Shown: positions 1 to 6,459 of the stretch, piece by piece
Position numbering within the stretch: the first letter of the stretch is position 1
Layout of the letters: each line of letters starts with the position of its first letter
Origin: Actinomycetes bacterium
GTDB taxonomy: Bacteria; Actinomycetota; Actinomycetes; Streptosporangiales; Streptosporangiaceae
Assembly (NCBI GenBank): GCA_023425615.1
Contig: JAFACJ010000730.1
Coordinates: 1-14,013, forward strand
Reading direction: 5' to 3'
DNA length: 14,013 nucleotides
Translations under genes and position numbers: made by a program
The notes under the pieces: generated by a model
Told to the model about the DNA's origin: nothing
Databases searched by the model: none
The model's input: only the letters and a program-made list of their open reading frames with translations

Positions 1-22
1 TAGAGCCTGTGTGATGTTGTGA

Positions 23-1017
23 TCAGCTGGGTGCCTGGAGGAGGTCGTCGATCCAGAGGATCGACGCGCGAAGGTTGAGGCCGGCGAGGTAGCTCGCGGG
101 CGTCTTGTCGTAGCGGGTGGCGATGCCCCGCCAGGTCTTCAGCTTGTTGATGCAGCGTTCGACGGTGTTGCGCTCCCGGTAGAGGCCAACGTCGTGGGAG
201 ACGGGCCGGCCGCCCCGGCTGCCTTTCTTCTTGCGGTTGGCCGCCTGGTCCTTCTTCTCCGGGATGACCGCCTTGATGTGGCGTATACGCAGGTAGGCGC
301 GGTTGGCGCGGGAGGAGTAGGCCTTATCGGCGGCGACCGCCGCGGGCCGGGTGCGGGGACGGCCGAGGGGAAGGCGGATGCGTATCTTGGCGAGCACGGC
401 GGTGAACTGCGGGCTGTCGGCGGCCTGCCCGGCGGTCAGGAGGAGTGCCAGGGGGCGGCACCTGCGGTCGGCGGCCAGATGGATCTTGCTGGTCAGCCCG
501 CCCCTGGAGCGCCCGAGCAGGGCCTGCTTCAGGCGGAGCCTGCGCCGTCGCCGGATGCGCCTTCGCTCGTCTGGCGCGGGGTCGTCCTGCCCGGCCTGTT
601 CGTGCGCGCCGCCCCCTTTTGCCGGGCCTTCTCCTGCTCGGCGGCGGCCTTCTCGAGGGCGTCCAGGACCTCGGCGTCGATGCGCATCCCGGCGGCCTCC
701 TGGTGGGCGCGGGCGGTGGTGGAGTCCACGCTGACCAGGGAGGTGTCCGTTCTTCCCCGGCGGGCGGCCTCGGCGATCACGCCTTCCAGCAGGGCGGTGA
801 AGACTCCGGCGTCCCGCCAGACACGAAAGCGCCCGTAGACCGTCGGCCAGGCCCCGAACTCGGTCGGCATCTCCCGCCACTGGGCACCGGTGCGAAACCG
901 CCAGATCATCCCCTCGAGCTGCTCGCGCAGCCGCTCGGGGTAGGGGCCGAAAGCACCGATCGGCAGGTAGGGGGCGATGAACTTCCACTGCTCGTCGGTG
1001 AGCTGCCTGCGCGTCAT
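23..1017 (-). CDS. IS5-family DDE transposase, OrfAB made by programmed -1 frameshift
   Basis: The frame from 1017 starts MTRRQLTDEQWKFIAPYLP, the classic N-terminal (DUF4096-like) domain of two-frame IS5 transposases, and stops at 529. The second frame carries the rest of the DDE domain and stops at 23-25, inside the left terminal repeat. Joining them by a -1 shift near 613-619 gives about 331 residues. The first catalytic Asp is in VSVDSTTARAHQ (D98, frame A). The second is in AAVAADKAYSSR and the Glu in RNTVERCINKLKTW (both frame B). The basic, Arg-rich linker between frames is longer than in many relatives. A weak AGGA lies upstream of the ATG. It catalyses cut-and-paste transposition of its own element. 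Neither frame has an internal stop. Confidence 0.86.
529..1017 (-). CDS. IS5-family transposase OrfA (frame-0 product)
   Basis: If ribosomes do not shift frame, translation from the ATG at 1017 gives a 162-residue protein with the DNA-binding N-terminal domain and only the first Asp of the DDE triad (D98). The last 30 or so residues, after the slippery site, are a basic, low-complexity tail read in the wrong frame for the catalytic domain. Such OrfA products commonly act as DNA-binding regulators of transposition in two-frame insertion sequences; that role is assumed here, not shown. Confidence 0.7.
   Translation of the reverse strand: MTRRQLTDEQWKFIAPYLPIGAFGPYPERLREQLEGMIWRFRTGAQWREMPTEFGAWPTVYGRFRVWRDAGVFTALLEGVIAEAARRGRTDTSLVSVDSTTARAHQEAAGMRIDAEVLDALEKAAAEQEKARQKGAARTNRPGRTTPRQTSEGASGDGAGSA
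613..619 (-). promoter_or_regulatory. Probable -1 ribosomal frameshift site (A AAG GGG)
   Basis: On the minus strand the frame-0 codons read CAA AAG GGG GCG. The heptamer A AAG GGG fits the X XXY YYZ rule, so a -1 slip re-pairs Lys on AAA and Gly on GGG and moves into the frame that contains the rest of the DDE domain. It lies in the overlap of the two transposase frames, upstream of the frame-0 stop at 529. Confidence 0.7.
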
Positions 1018-1079
1018 GCCAGAGTCCTACCGGGTCCGGCCTCCGGAAAGAAGGCCAAACCCGGAGATTGATCACAACA

Positions 1080-1742
1080 TCACACAGGACCTAGTTCTTC
1101 GGCCTCGGCGCGGAGTGCCTGGACGCGGGTGGCGGTAGCGCGCAGTGCCCGCACCGTCATCCGATGCTCGATGGACTGGGCGGGCCGGGCCCGGAGCCGT
1201 GCGCAGTGCGAGATGACCGCTTTGCTGCCCAGTCCTCGCAGCTCAGCGCGCAGGTCCTCAGGCGCGGAGACGATCAGGGCCTTGAGGTGGTTGATCGCCG
1301 CGGTGGTGGCGGTGACGGCGCCCTGGCGGGTCGCGAGCAGGACCCGCAGCGCCTCACGCTCGCCGCGCCGTCGCGGGTGGATGAGGTGTTCGGCGGTCAG
1401 GGCTTCGCGGGCGGCGCGGACCGCGTCGATCGCATCGGTCTTGCGGCCTCCGCGCTGGGCGGGGCGTTTGGGCCGGCAGACCTCGACCACGCGTTCACCG
1501 GCCGCGTCGAGGAACACCGCCAGCCCGGCCCCGTAGCTGCCGGTTCCCTCCAGAGCCCAGCACCGGGCGCCGGGGACGTGCTTGCGGGCGAAATCGAGCA
1601 GCTTGCGGTATCCGCGCTGGTCGGTGGCGGCCTCAGAGTGCGCGAGGACCGCACCCAGGCAGGACACGGCTGCGGCGGCCAGGGTATCGCGGTGGGTGTC
1701 GACGCCGATGACGCCGTCGACCTCTTCTGCCAGCATGGTCAT
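1080..1742 (-). pseudogene. IS110-family transposase, truncated by the IS5-family insertion
   Basis: The product begins MTMLAEEVDGVIGVDTHRDT and has the N-terminal RuvC-like DEDD domain of IS110 recombinases: D15 in GVDTHRDT, E65 in ALEGTGSYG, and D103 and D106 in KTDAIDA. The gene has a GAAGGAAG ribosome binding site before the ATG at 1740-1742. The IS110-derived sequence ends at the CTAG at 1091-1094, after about codon 217. Three further codons and the TGA come from the IS5 terminal repeat. Family members are usually about 340-420 residues, so the C-terminal Tnp_IS116/IS110/IS902 domain with the catalytic serine is missing. It should be inactive as it stands, and the severed 3' part should lie left of position 1. 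Confidence 0.88.
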
Positions 1743-1776
1743 GCGGTTGCTTCCTTCCGACGAAGACGACCGTGGT

Positions 1777-1885
1777 CGGCGTCGGCCTGGGTGGAGTCAC
1801 CGCGTGGCAGAACTGTGATGAGTCACGCCGCTTGAGCGGCGGACGAGCTGCTGATCAGGCCAACGGGTGGGCCAGGCCGACGCCG
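1777..1885 (-). ncRNA. Candidate bridge-RNA locus upstream of the IS110 transposase gene
   Basis: CGGCGTCGGCCTGG at 1777-1790 pairs perfectly with CCAGGCCGACGCCG at 1872-1885 (14 bp, 81 nt between the arms). A hairpin, GCCGCT-TG-AGCGGC at 1827-1840, lies between the arms. The structure starts 35 bp upstream of the transposase start. In the IS110 group the noncoding leader upstream of the recombinase gene encodes a structured bridge RNA, transcribed in the gene's direction, that pairs with target and donor DNA. Location and fold are what I see; the function is inferred. Both guide loops cannot be assigned, because the left end, right end and target of the element are not visible. Confidence 0.35.
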
Positions 1886-2021
1886 GCACCCGAGCAGACA
1901 TCTCGGCACACAAGGCAACCCCTCCGGGCGCCAGTTCCGATCCGGGTCATGCCCAAGCACCGGCGACAGCCTGACAGCAACCCGACCCAGCCGGACCGCC
2001 ACCTCAAGAATCACAGTTCCG

Positions 2022-2432
2022 ATGGTCGTGCAGGCTCGCGACGGCGGGCTCGTGGGAGTTCTGCACGCTGTCTCCCTGCCGGGCCGGGTCGTGGCCGATG
2101 CGGCGGATCGTGGAGTTCCCCTTGAACTCACGATGGAGGCCCTCACCGCGGTGGTGAAGATCCGGGCGGTGGCCGTGGAGGAAGCGGTCCGGGGTCAAGG
2201 TGCCGCATCGGCGCTGTTGACCCGGACCCTGCAGTGGTACTTCCAACTCGGGTTCCGCATGGCCTACGGCCAGTTCCACGTGGGTAGCGGCTTGGAGGGC
2301 TTCTACACCCGGCTCGGCTTCCAAGTCCTCGATGCGGGGATTCCACTCGATCTGTACGACAGCCTGGGCCTTCCCTTCAAGGTCTATCCCGAAGCGGAAG
2401 ATCGGATCTTCGCCTGCCTCAACGACCGATGA
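2022..2432 (+). CDS. GNAT-family N-acetyltransferase, probably missing its N-terminus
   Basis: The protein carries the acetyl-CoA binding motif A (IRAVAVEEAVRGQGAASALL, with R-x-x-G-x-A at residues 57-62) on a beta4-alpha3 unit, then the motif B-like segment GLEGFYTRLGF (90-100), as in GNAT N-acetyltransferases that move an acetyl group to an amine. Only about 45 residues precede motif A, where full GNAT domains have about 70-90, so beta1 and the first helices seem to be absent. No ribosome binding site precedes the ATG at 2022, and the frame stays open upstream into the IS110 leader. The likeliest reading is that IS110 insertion removed the 5' end. The substrate is unknown. Translation of this remnant is uncertain. 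Confidence 0.65.
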   Translation: MVVQARDGGLVGVLHAVSLPGRVVADAADRGVPLELTMEALTAVVKIRAVAVEEAVRGQGAASALLTRTLQWYFQLGFRMAYGQFHVGSGLEGFYTRLGFQVLDAGIPLDLYDSLGLPFKVYPEAEDRIFACLNDR

Positions 2433-2794
2433 GCTACCTGTTGAGAGCCAGGATTATTCTCACCCGGCCAGATGTCCGCCTGCGGTGAGCTGAGTCGGTG
2501 GTATCCCGAGGACTCGGTGAGATCGCGGATGAGGCGAGCGTGGAAGCTGGCGAAGTGCTCCTTGGCGGGGCTTATCGCCTTCTTCGGAACTAAGCCGTGT
2601 TCTTTGGAATCCGTACTGAAGCGGAATAGATGAAGACTCGACCGATTGGCTTGTCGGTCAGCCGCGGCAGTGTTGCTTTTGGGGATGATGTTAAAAATCT
2701 CTAAAGGCTATGGGAGGTTCGATCTGTTGATCGGTCCGGATCGAAAAAGGATTCGATAGCGTGGGCTTCGTATTGACCGTGCTTCGCTGGAAGA
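2433..2794. other. Intergenic stretch, 362 bp, AT-richer towards its right end
   Basis: No convincing gene is present. A short open stretch on the minus strand across about 2440-2660 has no start with a ribosome binding site and matches no family I know. From about 2620 the composition shifts to AT-richer sequence (for example the TTAAAAATCT stretch near 2690), which marks the leader of the protease gene. It probably holds that gene's promoter, although no pair of -35 and -10 boxes stands out. Confidence 0.6.
2718..2745. repeat. Inverted repeat in the leader of the metalloprotease gene
   Basis: TTCGATC at 2718-2724 and GATCGAA at 2739-2745 form a 7-bp perfect inverted repeat with 14 bp between the arms. 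A second TTCGAT occurs just after, at 2752-2757. It lies about 50-75 bp upstream of the first possible start of the protease gene and could be an operator or a leader hairpin. Nothing in the sequence decides which. Confidence 0.4.
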
Positions 2795-3370
2795 GTGTTC
2801 CGTGACCTATGGATCCAGGGGTTGGTTTGCTTGCTAGATCGTGCTCTACGGAAGCAATGTCAGGAGGTAATTAAGGAGCTCGATGTTCCTGATCCATGGG
2901 ATTTCAACCGCTTCTGCATGCTTCTTCAGGAACGGCGAGGAAGGTCTCTGCAGATCATCCCCTCCTTGAAGCCTTTCCCCGGATCACCTTATGGACTTTA
3001 TATATCGACCGAAACCTCAGATCGTATTTTCACGATAGGAAGTACGACCCGGTACCACCGCGAACATATTGCCTTGCACGAGATCGGGCACCTTCTTTTT
3101 GGCCATCAGGATGGTGGGGTCAGTGTTGTGGAACTGGCCTCTCTTCTCCTTCCCGATCTTGATCAGACTCTTGTTCGGCGGGTTCTCGGCCGTATCGCTT
3201 ACAGCGACCAACAGGAGCAGCAAGCGGAGTACTTCGCGACCCTCGTACTGGCGCGGATCGGCGAACGCCGGGCACCCCAACCGGTCGAGGATCCGGGCGT
3301 CGCGGAGGTGCTCGGAAGGTTGGAGGCGGTCTGGGGTCGTTCTCCATGGCGGGGAGGAGAGCCATCGTGA
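2795..3370 (+). CDS. ImmA/IrrE-family zinc metalloprotease
   Basis: The zinc-binding HExxH motif is intact as HEIGH (H95, E96, H99), preceded by HREHIAL. The likely third ligand lies in EQQAEYFATLVLAR (E145), which gives the compact gluzincin fold of ImmA/IrrE proteases. The family cleaves XRE-type repressors (ImmA-ImmR, IrrE-DdrO). The start is uncertain: GTG at 2795 has GGAAG only 1 nt away, while TTG at 2822 or 2831, near CAGGGG, fits the usual start of relatives just before the RKQCQEVIKELDVPDPWD region. The stop overlaps the GTG of the membrane protein gene (GTGA), so the two are co-translated. Many codons end in T or A, unlike the mobilisation genes. A natural partner is the HTH regulator encoded at 4612-5061, but that is inference. 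Confidence 0.86.
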   Translation: MFRDLWIQGLVCLLDRALRKQCQEVIKELDVPDPWDFNRFCMLLQERRGRSLQIIPSLKPFPGSPYGLYISTETSDRIFTIGSTTRYHREHIALHEIGHLLFGHQDGGVSVVELASLLLPDLDQTLVRRVLGRIAYSDQQEQQAEYFATLVLARIGERRAPQPVEDPGVAEVLGRLEAVWGRSPWRGGEPS

Positions 3371-4569
3371 TCGATGCCGTCTTCTTCTCGGTGGCGGCTG
3401 TGGCCTTCGCTGGAGCCTCACTGAAAGCGCGTGACCTCTACACGGGGCTGCGGAGGCCTGGGCAGCTTGCATTGTGCCTCCTGTTGTCGGCAATGGGATT
3501 GGCTTTTATTCTCCTCTCGGACTCAGCCCAAGAGGTCGAGAGCCGGGTCTTCCCGAACCTGGGGCGACTTCTATCCAATATCTGTACGATCTTGGCCAAT
3601 CTGTGCATCGTTTCCCACCTGCTGAGCATGAGCTATCCGCCGGACCGGGCCAAGCCGATGATTCGCAACAGGGTCATCGGATACATGATCGCCATTGCGA
3701 TCATGGTCGGGACGTTCTTGAGCAGTCCCGTACCTGCCAGAGTCGGTGACTTCGGTGGTCTCTACGGAGAGCAACCGGCACTCGTCATCTACATCGGTAT
3801 CTATATCGTCCTGTTCGGCAAAGCGATGATCGATCTTCTGTGCATCAGCGTTCGGTATGCGCGCCACGCTCGCCGGAGGGCTCTGCGGTGGGGCCTGGGG
3901 AGCGTTGCGGTCGGCAGCCTGATCGCGTTGGTCTACATCGCCGAGAAGGCCATCTTCGTCCAATCGCAGATGTTCGGTCTGGTCCTACCCTTTGCCGGGC
4001 ACGATGCTCCTTGCCTCTCGGTCGTCTGGCCTGCCGGCTGTCTGTTCTCGGTGACCTTCCCCTTGGCGGCCATGCTGCTCATCGTCGTAGGGATGACACT
4101 GCCGACATGGGGACCGACCTTGACCGCGCCTGTCCGCTCGTACAGGGATCGTCGGCTCTACCGCAGGCTCGGTCCTTTGTGGAGGATGCTGTACGAGGAG
4201 TTCCCCCACATCGTCATGCCGAGCACCATGCATCTTGGCGCGCGTTGGAAGTTGCAGCGCAGGGTGATCGAAGTCCGTGACGGGCTCATCGCGCTCTCGT
4301 CTTACCGGACCGCACGGTTGAAGGAACTCGTGAACGCGGCCGCGGAACGCGTCGGTGCCAGTGAGGCGGAACGTGCGGCCCTCGTCGAAGCCACGCTGAT
4401 CGTCTTGTCCTTGGAGGCGTACCGCAGAGGAGACACCGCCGAGCCGCAGGAGGAGGGCATTGGGGAGAGCGGTGATGCGGCCAGTCTGACCGGGGAGGCA
4501 TCTTGGCTCGCCGCGATCTCGGAGGCGATACCTTCAGCGCTCAAGCTTCAGGGCCTGGTCCATGCTTGA
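3367..4569 (+). CDS. MAB_1171c-family (DUF6545) seven-helix membrane protein
   Basis: I place the start at GTG 3367 (400 aa): it overlaps the protease stop as GTGA and has GGGGAGGAG 8-16 nt upstream. An ATG at 3346 in the same frame would add 7 residues. Seven hydrophobic segments fall at about residues 2-20, 32-52, 65-90, 103-122, 138-162, 177-197 and 223-250. They are followed by a soluble C-terminal region of about 150 residues containing YRRLGPLWRMLYEEFPHIV and WKLQRRVIEVRDGL, typical of DUF6545. The family is named as a putative transporter, but its biochemical role is unknown to me. It recurs in actinomycetes beside an ImmA/IrrE protease and an HTH regulator gene, as here, so a sensor or signal-relay role for the protease is reasonable. 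It ends 42 bp before the convergent regulator gene. Confidence 0.82.
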   Translation: MIDAVFFSVAAVAFAGASLKARDLYTGLRRPGQLALCLLLSAMGLAFILLSDSAQEVESRVFPNLGRLLSNICTILANLCIVSHLLSMSYPPDRAKPMIRNRVIGYMIAIAIMVGTFLSSPVPARVGDFGGLYGEQPALVIYIGIYIVLFGKAMIDLLCISVRYARHARRRALRWGLGSVAVGSLIALVYIAEKAIFVQSQMFGLVLPFAGHDAPCLSVVWPAGCLFSVTFPLAAMLLIVVGMTLPTWGPTLTAPVRSYRDRRLYRRLGPLWRMLYEEFPHIVMPSTMHLGARWKLQRRVIEVRDGLIALSSYRTARLKELVNAAAERVGASEAERAALVEATLIVLSLEAYRRGDTAEPQEEGIGESGDAASLTGEASWLAAISEAIPSALKLQGLVHA

Positions 4570-4611
4570 CGAGGACTGCTGCTGGTCCTGTGTCCAGATG
4601 GATGATGTCGG

Positions 4612-5061
4612 CTACCGGGGAAGCTTTCGGTGTATGTCTTCGATTCGTGCGGTCCTGGCGATCATCTCGGCCACCATCTCCTGGCCCTCGGTCGAGAGTT
4701 CGAAGAAGATGCGGAGCCGCGCGCCACGGACGCCGGTATCGCGCAGTGCGGACAAGAGCTCAATCTGATTTCTGATGTCTTCGGACACGTTCTCATCAAA
4801 GAAGTATGCCGGACTTACTTCGAAGAACTTAGCCAATCCCTCTAGTACTCGTTTGGTGGGGTTGTCGGCCTTTCCGGTACGAAGCTTCCACAAGGTGTTA
4901 TGCGACACCTTCTCGCCGGTGATCTCCTCTATTTTCGCTGCGGCTTCCTGTAGGGAGTATGGACCGCGGCTCGGTGGATGCACGGTCCTGAACAAGAGGT
5001 CAATTTTATCCGCCAATTTGGTCGTGTTGTCAGATTTTTCGTCCCCTGCGGGTGGGGTCAT
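4612..5061 (-). CDS. EspR-like XRE-family HTH transcriptional regulator (first of two)
   Basis: This 149-residue protein has the layout of mycobacterial EspR: an N-terminal LADKIDLLFRTVHPPSRGPY segment, an HTH with recognition helix around SHNTLWKLRTGKADNPT (residues 53-69), the LAKFFEVSPAYFFDE turn (76-90), and a C-terminal helical part with SALRDTGVRGARLR that in EspR mediates dimerisation. Such proteins bind DNA as dimers and can bridge distant sites. It is convergent with the protease and membrane protein pair, and divergent from the gene at 5255 across a 193-bp control region. It is clearly related to the regulator encoded at 10130-10567 (shared LADKI, TGE, WKLRTG, DNP, FF-V and YF positions). 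It could be the substrate of the adjacent ImmA-type protease; no direct evidence. Confidence 0.85.
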   Translation of the reverse strand: MTPPAGDEKSDNTTKLADKIDLLFRTVHPPSRGPYSLQEAAAKIEEITGEKVSHNTLWKLRTGKADNPTKRVLEGLAKFFEVSPAYFFDENVSEDIRNQIELLSALRDTGVRGARLRIFFELSTEGQEMVAEMIARTARIEDIHRKLPR

Positions 5062-5134
5062 GATTATCGCCTATGTCTCTTGTGGGCTTTCACCTAGAAT
5101 CCAGGACACACATGATGGCGTCTCGGGAAGGTGA

Positions 5135-5164
5135 TTGACAACCCCGCTGTCTCATTTCTAGTCT
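5135..5164 (+). promoter_or_regulatory. Candidate promoter for the gene at 5255
   Basis: TTGACA at 5135-5140 and TAGTCT at 5159-5164 are separated by 18 bp. This gives a perfect -35 and a -10 of the TAnnnT form used by the main actinomycete sigma factor, 90 bp before the next start codon. The -35 box is embedded in TGATTGACA (5132-5140), a 9-mer that recurs at 10609-10617 in the other HTH regulator's control region, so the site may be regulator-controlled. Confidence 0.5.
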
Positions 5165-5254
5165 CTCGGCCATCCTTACTGATCAAAGGTGAGGGTATCG
5201 GAGTGCTTCTCTCGTCAAGGTGACGGGATCGGGCAGTGGCCAAGGGAGGCTGGA

Positions 5255-5959
5255 ATGATTCAGGAGACCGGTGCATCTTCATCTGTCTTGTCCGATAAGG
5301 AAGATGCGCTTCCTGAAGGTCATATGACAGGGGAGTTGCTGGAGGGGAGTGCTGGGGAGCAGGGGTTCCGGTTCGGTTCGTCGAAAGAAGATGCCATAAG
5401 TCCAGACTTTATCGACTTGTACTTGCGTACTGAGTTCCTGCTCCAGGAATCTGCCTCCCGTGCGAAGACGGCGGCTTCCAGGGCGGGCGTTGCGAGAGCC
5501 TTGCTGGTGAGGTGCCTCGTCGCGAGCTCGGAACGTGTTCAAGTGGTTATAGATCGGCATGAACTGGGTCGCTTGTTTGATAAATGCCTAGAGGAGGTCA
5601 CCTGGGATGTCTTCTCTTCTCGTCTCCAGATCTGCGAGCTCCTGGAAGACGCGATCGAGTACTTGGAGTCCGAGTTGGAGAGGGACGAGATGGATCCGGT
5701 TGGCGTGGGCGGCGGGAGTATCTGCTGGTTCACCACTCCGGGGGCCGATTCCGACGTGGCTCTTCGGACTCTCCGACAAGCGCGGAACCGTCACCTTGTC
5801 GGCTTGGCGTTCGGTCCGTGGTGCTGTGAATCGGCCGTCTACATCCTTGGGCCCGCCGCAGGGTCAATCGATCCGGAACTCTCCGGAAATCTGTTTCGAG
5901 GGGTTCCAGCAATGACCGAGGAGGAAGCGATCGGCACACTAATCGAATATATCGCTTGA
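5255..5959 (+). CDS. Hypothetical protein, acidic, function not recognised
   Basis: The start is ATG 5255, with GGGAGG at 5244-5249. An upstream in-frame start at 5189 lacks a ribosome binding site and is rejected. The 234-residue product is rich in Glu and Asp and has no signal peptide or membrane segment. The middle (about 55-160) looks helical (LYLRTEFLLQESASRAKTAA, then ICELLEDAIEYLESELERDE). The C-terminal part looks more beta-rich (GGGSICWFTTPGADSDVALR, LVGLAFGPWCCESAVYILGP). It contains several Cys (CCE near residue 190) but no recognisable zinc motif. It is transcribed away from the first HTH regulator gene, probably from the promoter at 5135-5164. I do not recognise the family and assign no function. 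Confidence 0.7.
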   Translation: MIQETGASSSVLSDKEDALPEGHMTGELLEGSAGEQGFRFGSSKEDAISPDFIDLYLRTEFLLQESASRAKTAASRAGVARALLVRCLVASSERVQVVIDRHELGRLFDKCLEEVTWDVFSSRLQICELLEDAIEYLESELERDEMDPVGVGGGSICWFTTPGADSDVALRTLRQARNRHLVGLAFGPWCCESAVYILGPAAGSIDPELSGNLFRGVPAMTEEEAIGTLIEYIA

Positions 5960-6092
5960 TCTTTTTATATGGGGAAATTGGCGGCAACTTGGATCAATCG
6001 GTCAATTAGTGCTGTGGATAATCGCTAGTACTGGATTTCGGTGTGTGATTGTCTATGGGAAGCAAAAATCGAATCCATGGTTCATGGCCGAC

Positions 6093-6100
6093 AAAGGAGG
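6093..6100 (+). promoter_or_regulatory. Ribosome binding site fixing the TTG start at 6109
   Basis: AAAGGAGG is a near-perfect complement to the 3' end of 16S rRNA and lies 8 nt before TTG 6109. The upstream in-frame candidates TTG 6049 and ATG 6055 have no comparable site. This decides in favour of the shorter protein. Confidence 0.7.
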
Positions 6101-6108
6101 TGTCTGAT

Positions 6109-6459
6109 TTGGCGGATGGGACAAGCAGGCTCAGCGGCGAGCTCGGCTCCGCAGCGGACCTGCTCAAGCGACTGCAGGCGATCGCTCGCTCAGAGTTGAA
6201 GACTCCAGGCAACTCGGTCCGATGGGGGCTGGTGGACCTTGAGGCGACGAACGCGCTCGACTCGTTGAGCGCCGCGCCGGCGTTCCCGAAGCACGTGGAA
6301 CAGGAGGTCGGAGCCGGGGCCGAAGGGCTGGCCGCTGTGGCGGCCGAGGCGGCGGCTTCGGTGGAGAAGGCCGTAGAGCTGGCGCAAGGCATCGAAGACA
6401 AGCTCGCCTGTCTGGATGCGGCAGTGTATGTGAGTCGGCTGCAGAGGGCCCTGCTGTAG
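6109..6459 (+). CDS. Small Ala-rich helical protein, function not recognised
   Basis: Translation from TTG 6109 gives a 116-residue protein beginning MADGTSRLSGELGSAADLLK. Nearly all of it is predicted to be helical, with an Ala/Glu-rich coiled-coil-like stretch (EGLAAVAAEAAASVEKAVEL) before the C-terminal LACLDAAVYVSRLQRALL. There is no membrane segment or signal peptide. The stop codon is followed directly by the ATG of the next gene (TAGATG), so the two are almost certainly co-translated and may form a complex. The upstream region (5960-6108) is AT-rich, with TCAATC repeats and a GATAAT box at 6017-6022 that could be a -10 element without a good -35. No known family is recognised. Confidence 0.7.
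   Translation: MADGTSRLSGELGSAADLLKRLQAIARSELKTPGNSVRWGLVDLEATNALDSLSAAPAFPKHVEQEVGAGAEGLAAVAAEAAASVEKAVELAQGIEDKLACLDAAVYVSRLQRALL

Larger units (their letters stand above)
3..1091 (-). mobile_element. Complete IS5-family insertion sequence inserted in an IS110 transposase gene
   Basis: The element is bounded by a 20-bp perfect terminal inverted repeat, CCTGTGTGATGTTGTGATCA at 6-25 and its reverse complement at 1069-1088. The three bases outside the perfect repeat differ in two places at each end. The dinucleotide TA lies at 1-2 and again at 1092-1093, and the right junction reads CTAG, so the target was probably CTAG with a 2- or 3-bp duplication, as is usual for several IS5 subgroups. The base before position 1 is not visible, so the exact duplication cannot be fixed. 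Both transposase reading frames are uninterrupted and the ends match, so the copy may be active. It interrupts the IS110-family gene at 1094-1742, whose missing 3' part should lie to the left of the window. Confidence 0.88.

Noticed and set aside
194..838. Long plus-strand open frame across the IS5-family transposase
   Set aside because: It is the antisense shadow of the transposase in GC-rich DNA, with no ribosome binding site and low-complexity Gly/Ala/Arg product.
1164..1835. Plus-strand open frame of 223 codons over the IS110 gene
   Set aside because: The opposite strand encodes a clear IS110 DEDD domain; this frame has no family resemblance.
1772..2146. Open frames on both strands in the IS110 leader
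   Set aside because: Arg/Pro-rich products, no ribosome binding sites. The stretch is better explained as noncoding IS110 leader with RNA-like inverted repeats.
2440..2660. Short minus-strand open stretch reading KEHFASFHARLIRDLTESS
   Set aside because: It looks partly protein-like, but has no start with a ribosome binding site and no family match; kept as intergenic.
2718..2757. TTCGATC repeats read as an integration (att) remnant
   Set aside because: No tRNA end or integrase gene is near and no second copy was seen elsewhere in the window; listed only as an inverted repeat.
6017..6022. GATAAT as a -10 promoter box for the 6109 gene
   Set aside because: No acceptable -35 at 16-19 bp; the nearest candidate TTGGAT (5989-5994) is 22 bp away. 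Too weak to list as a promoter.
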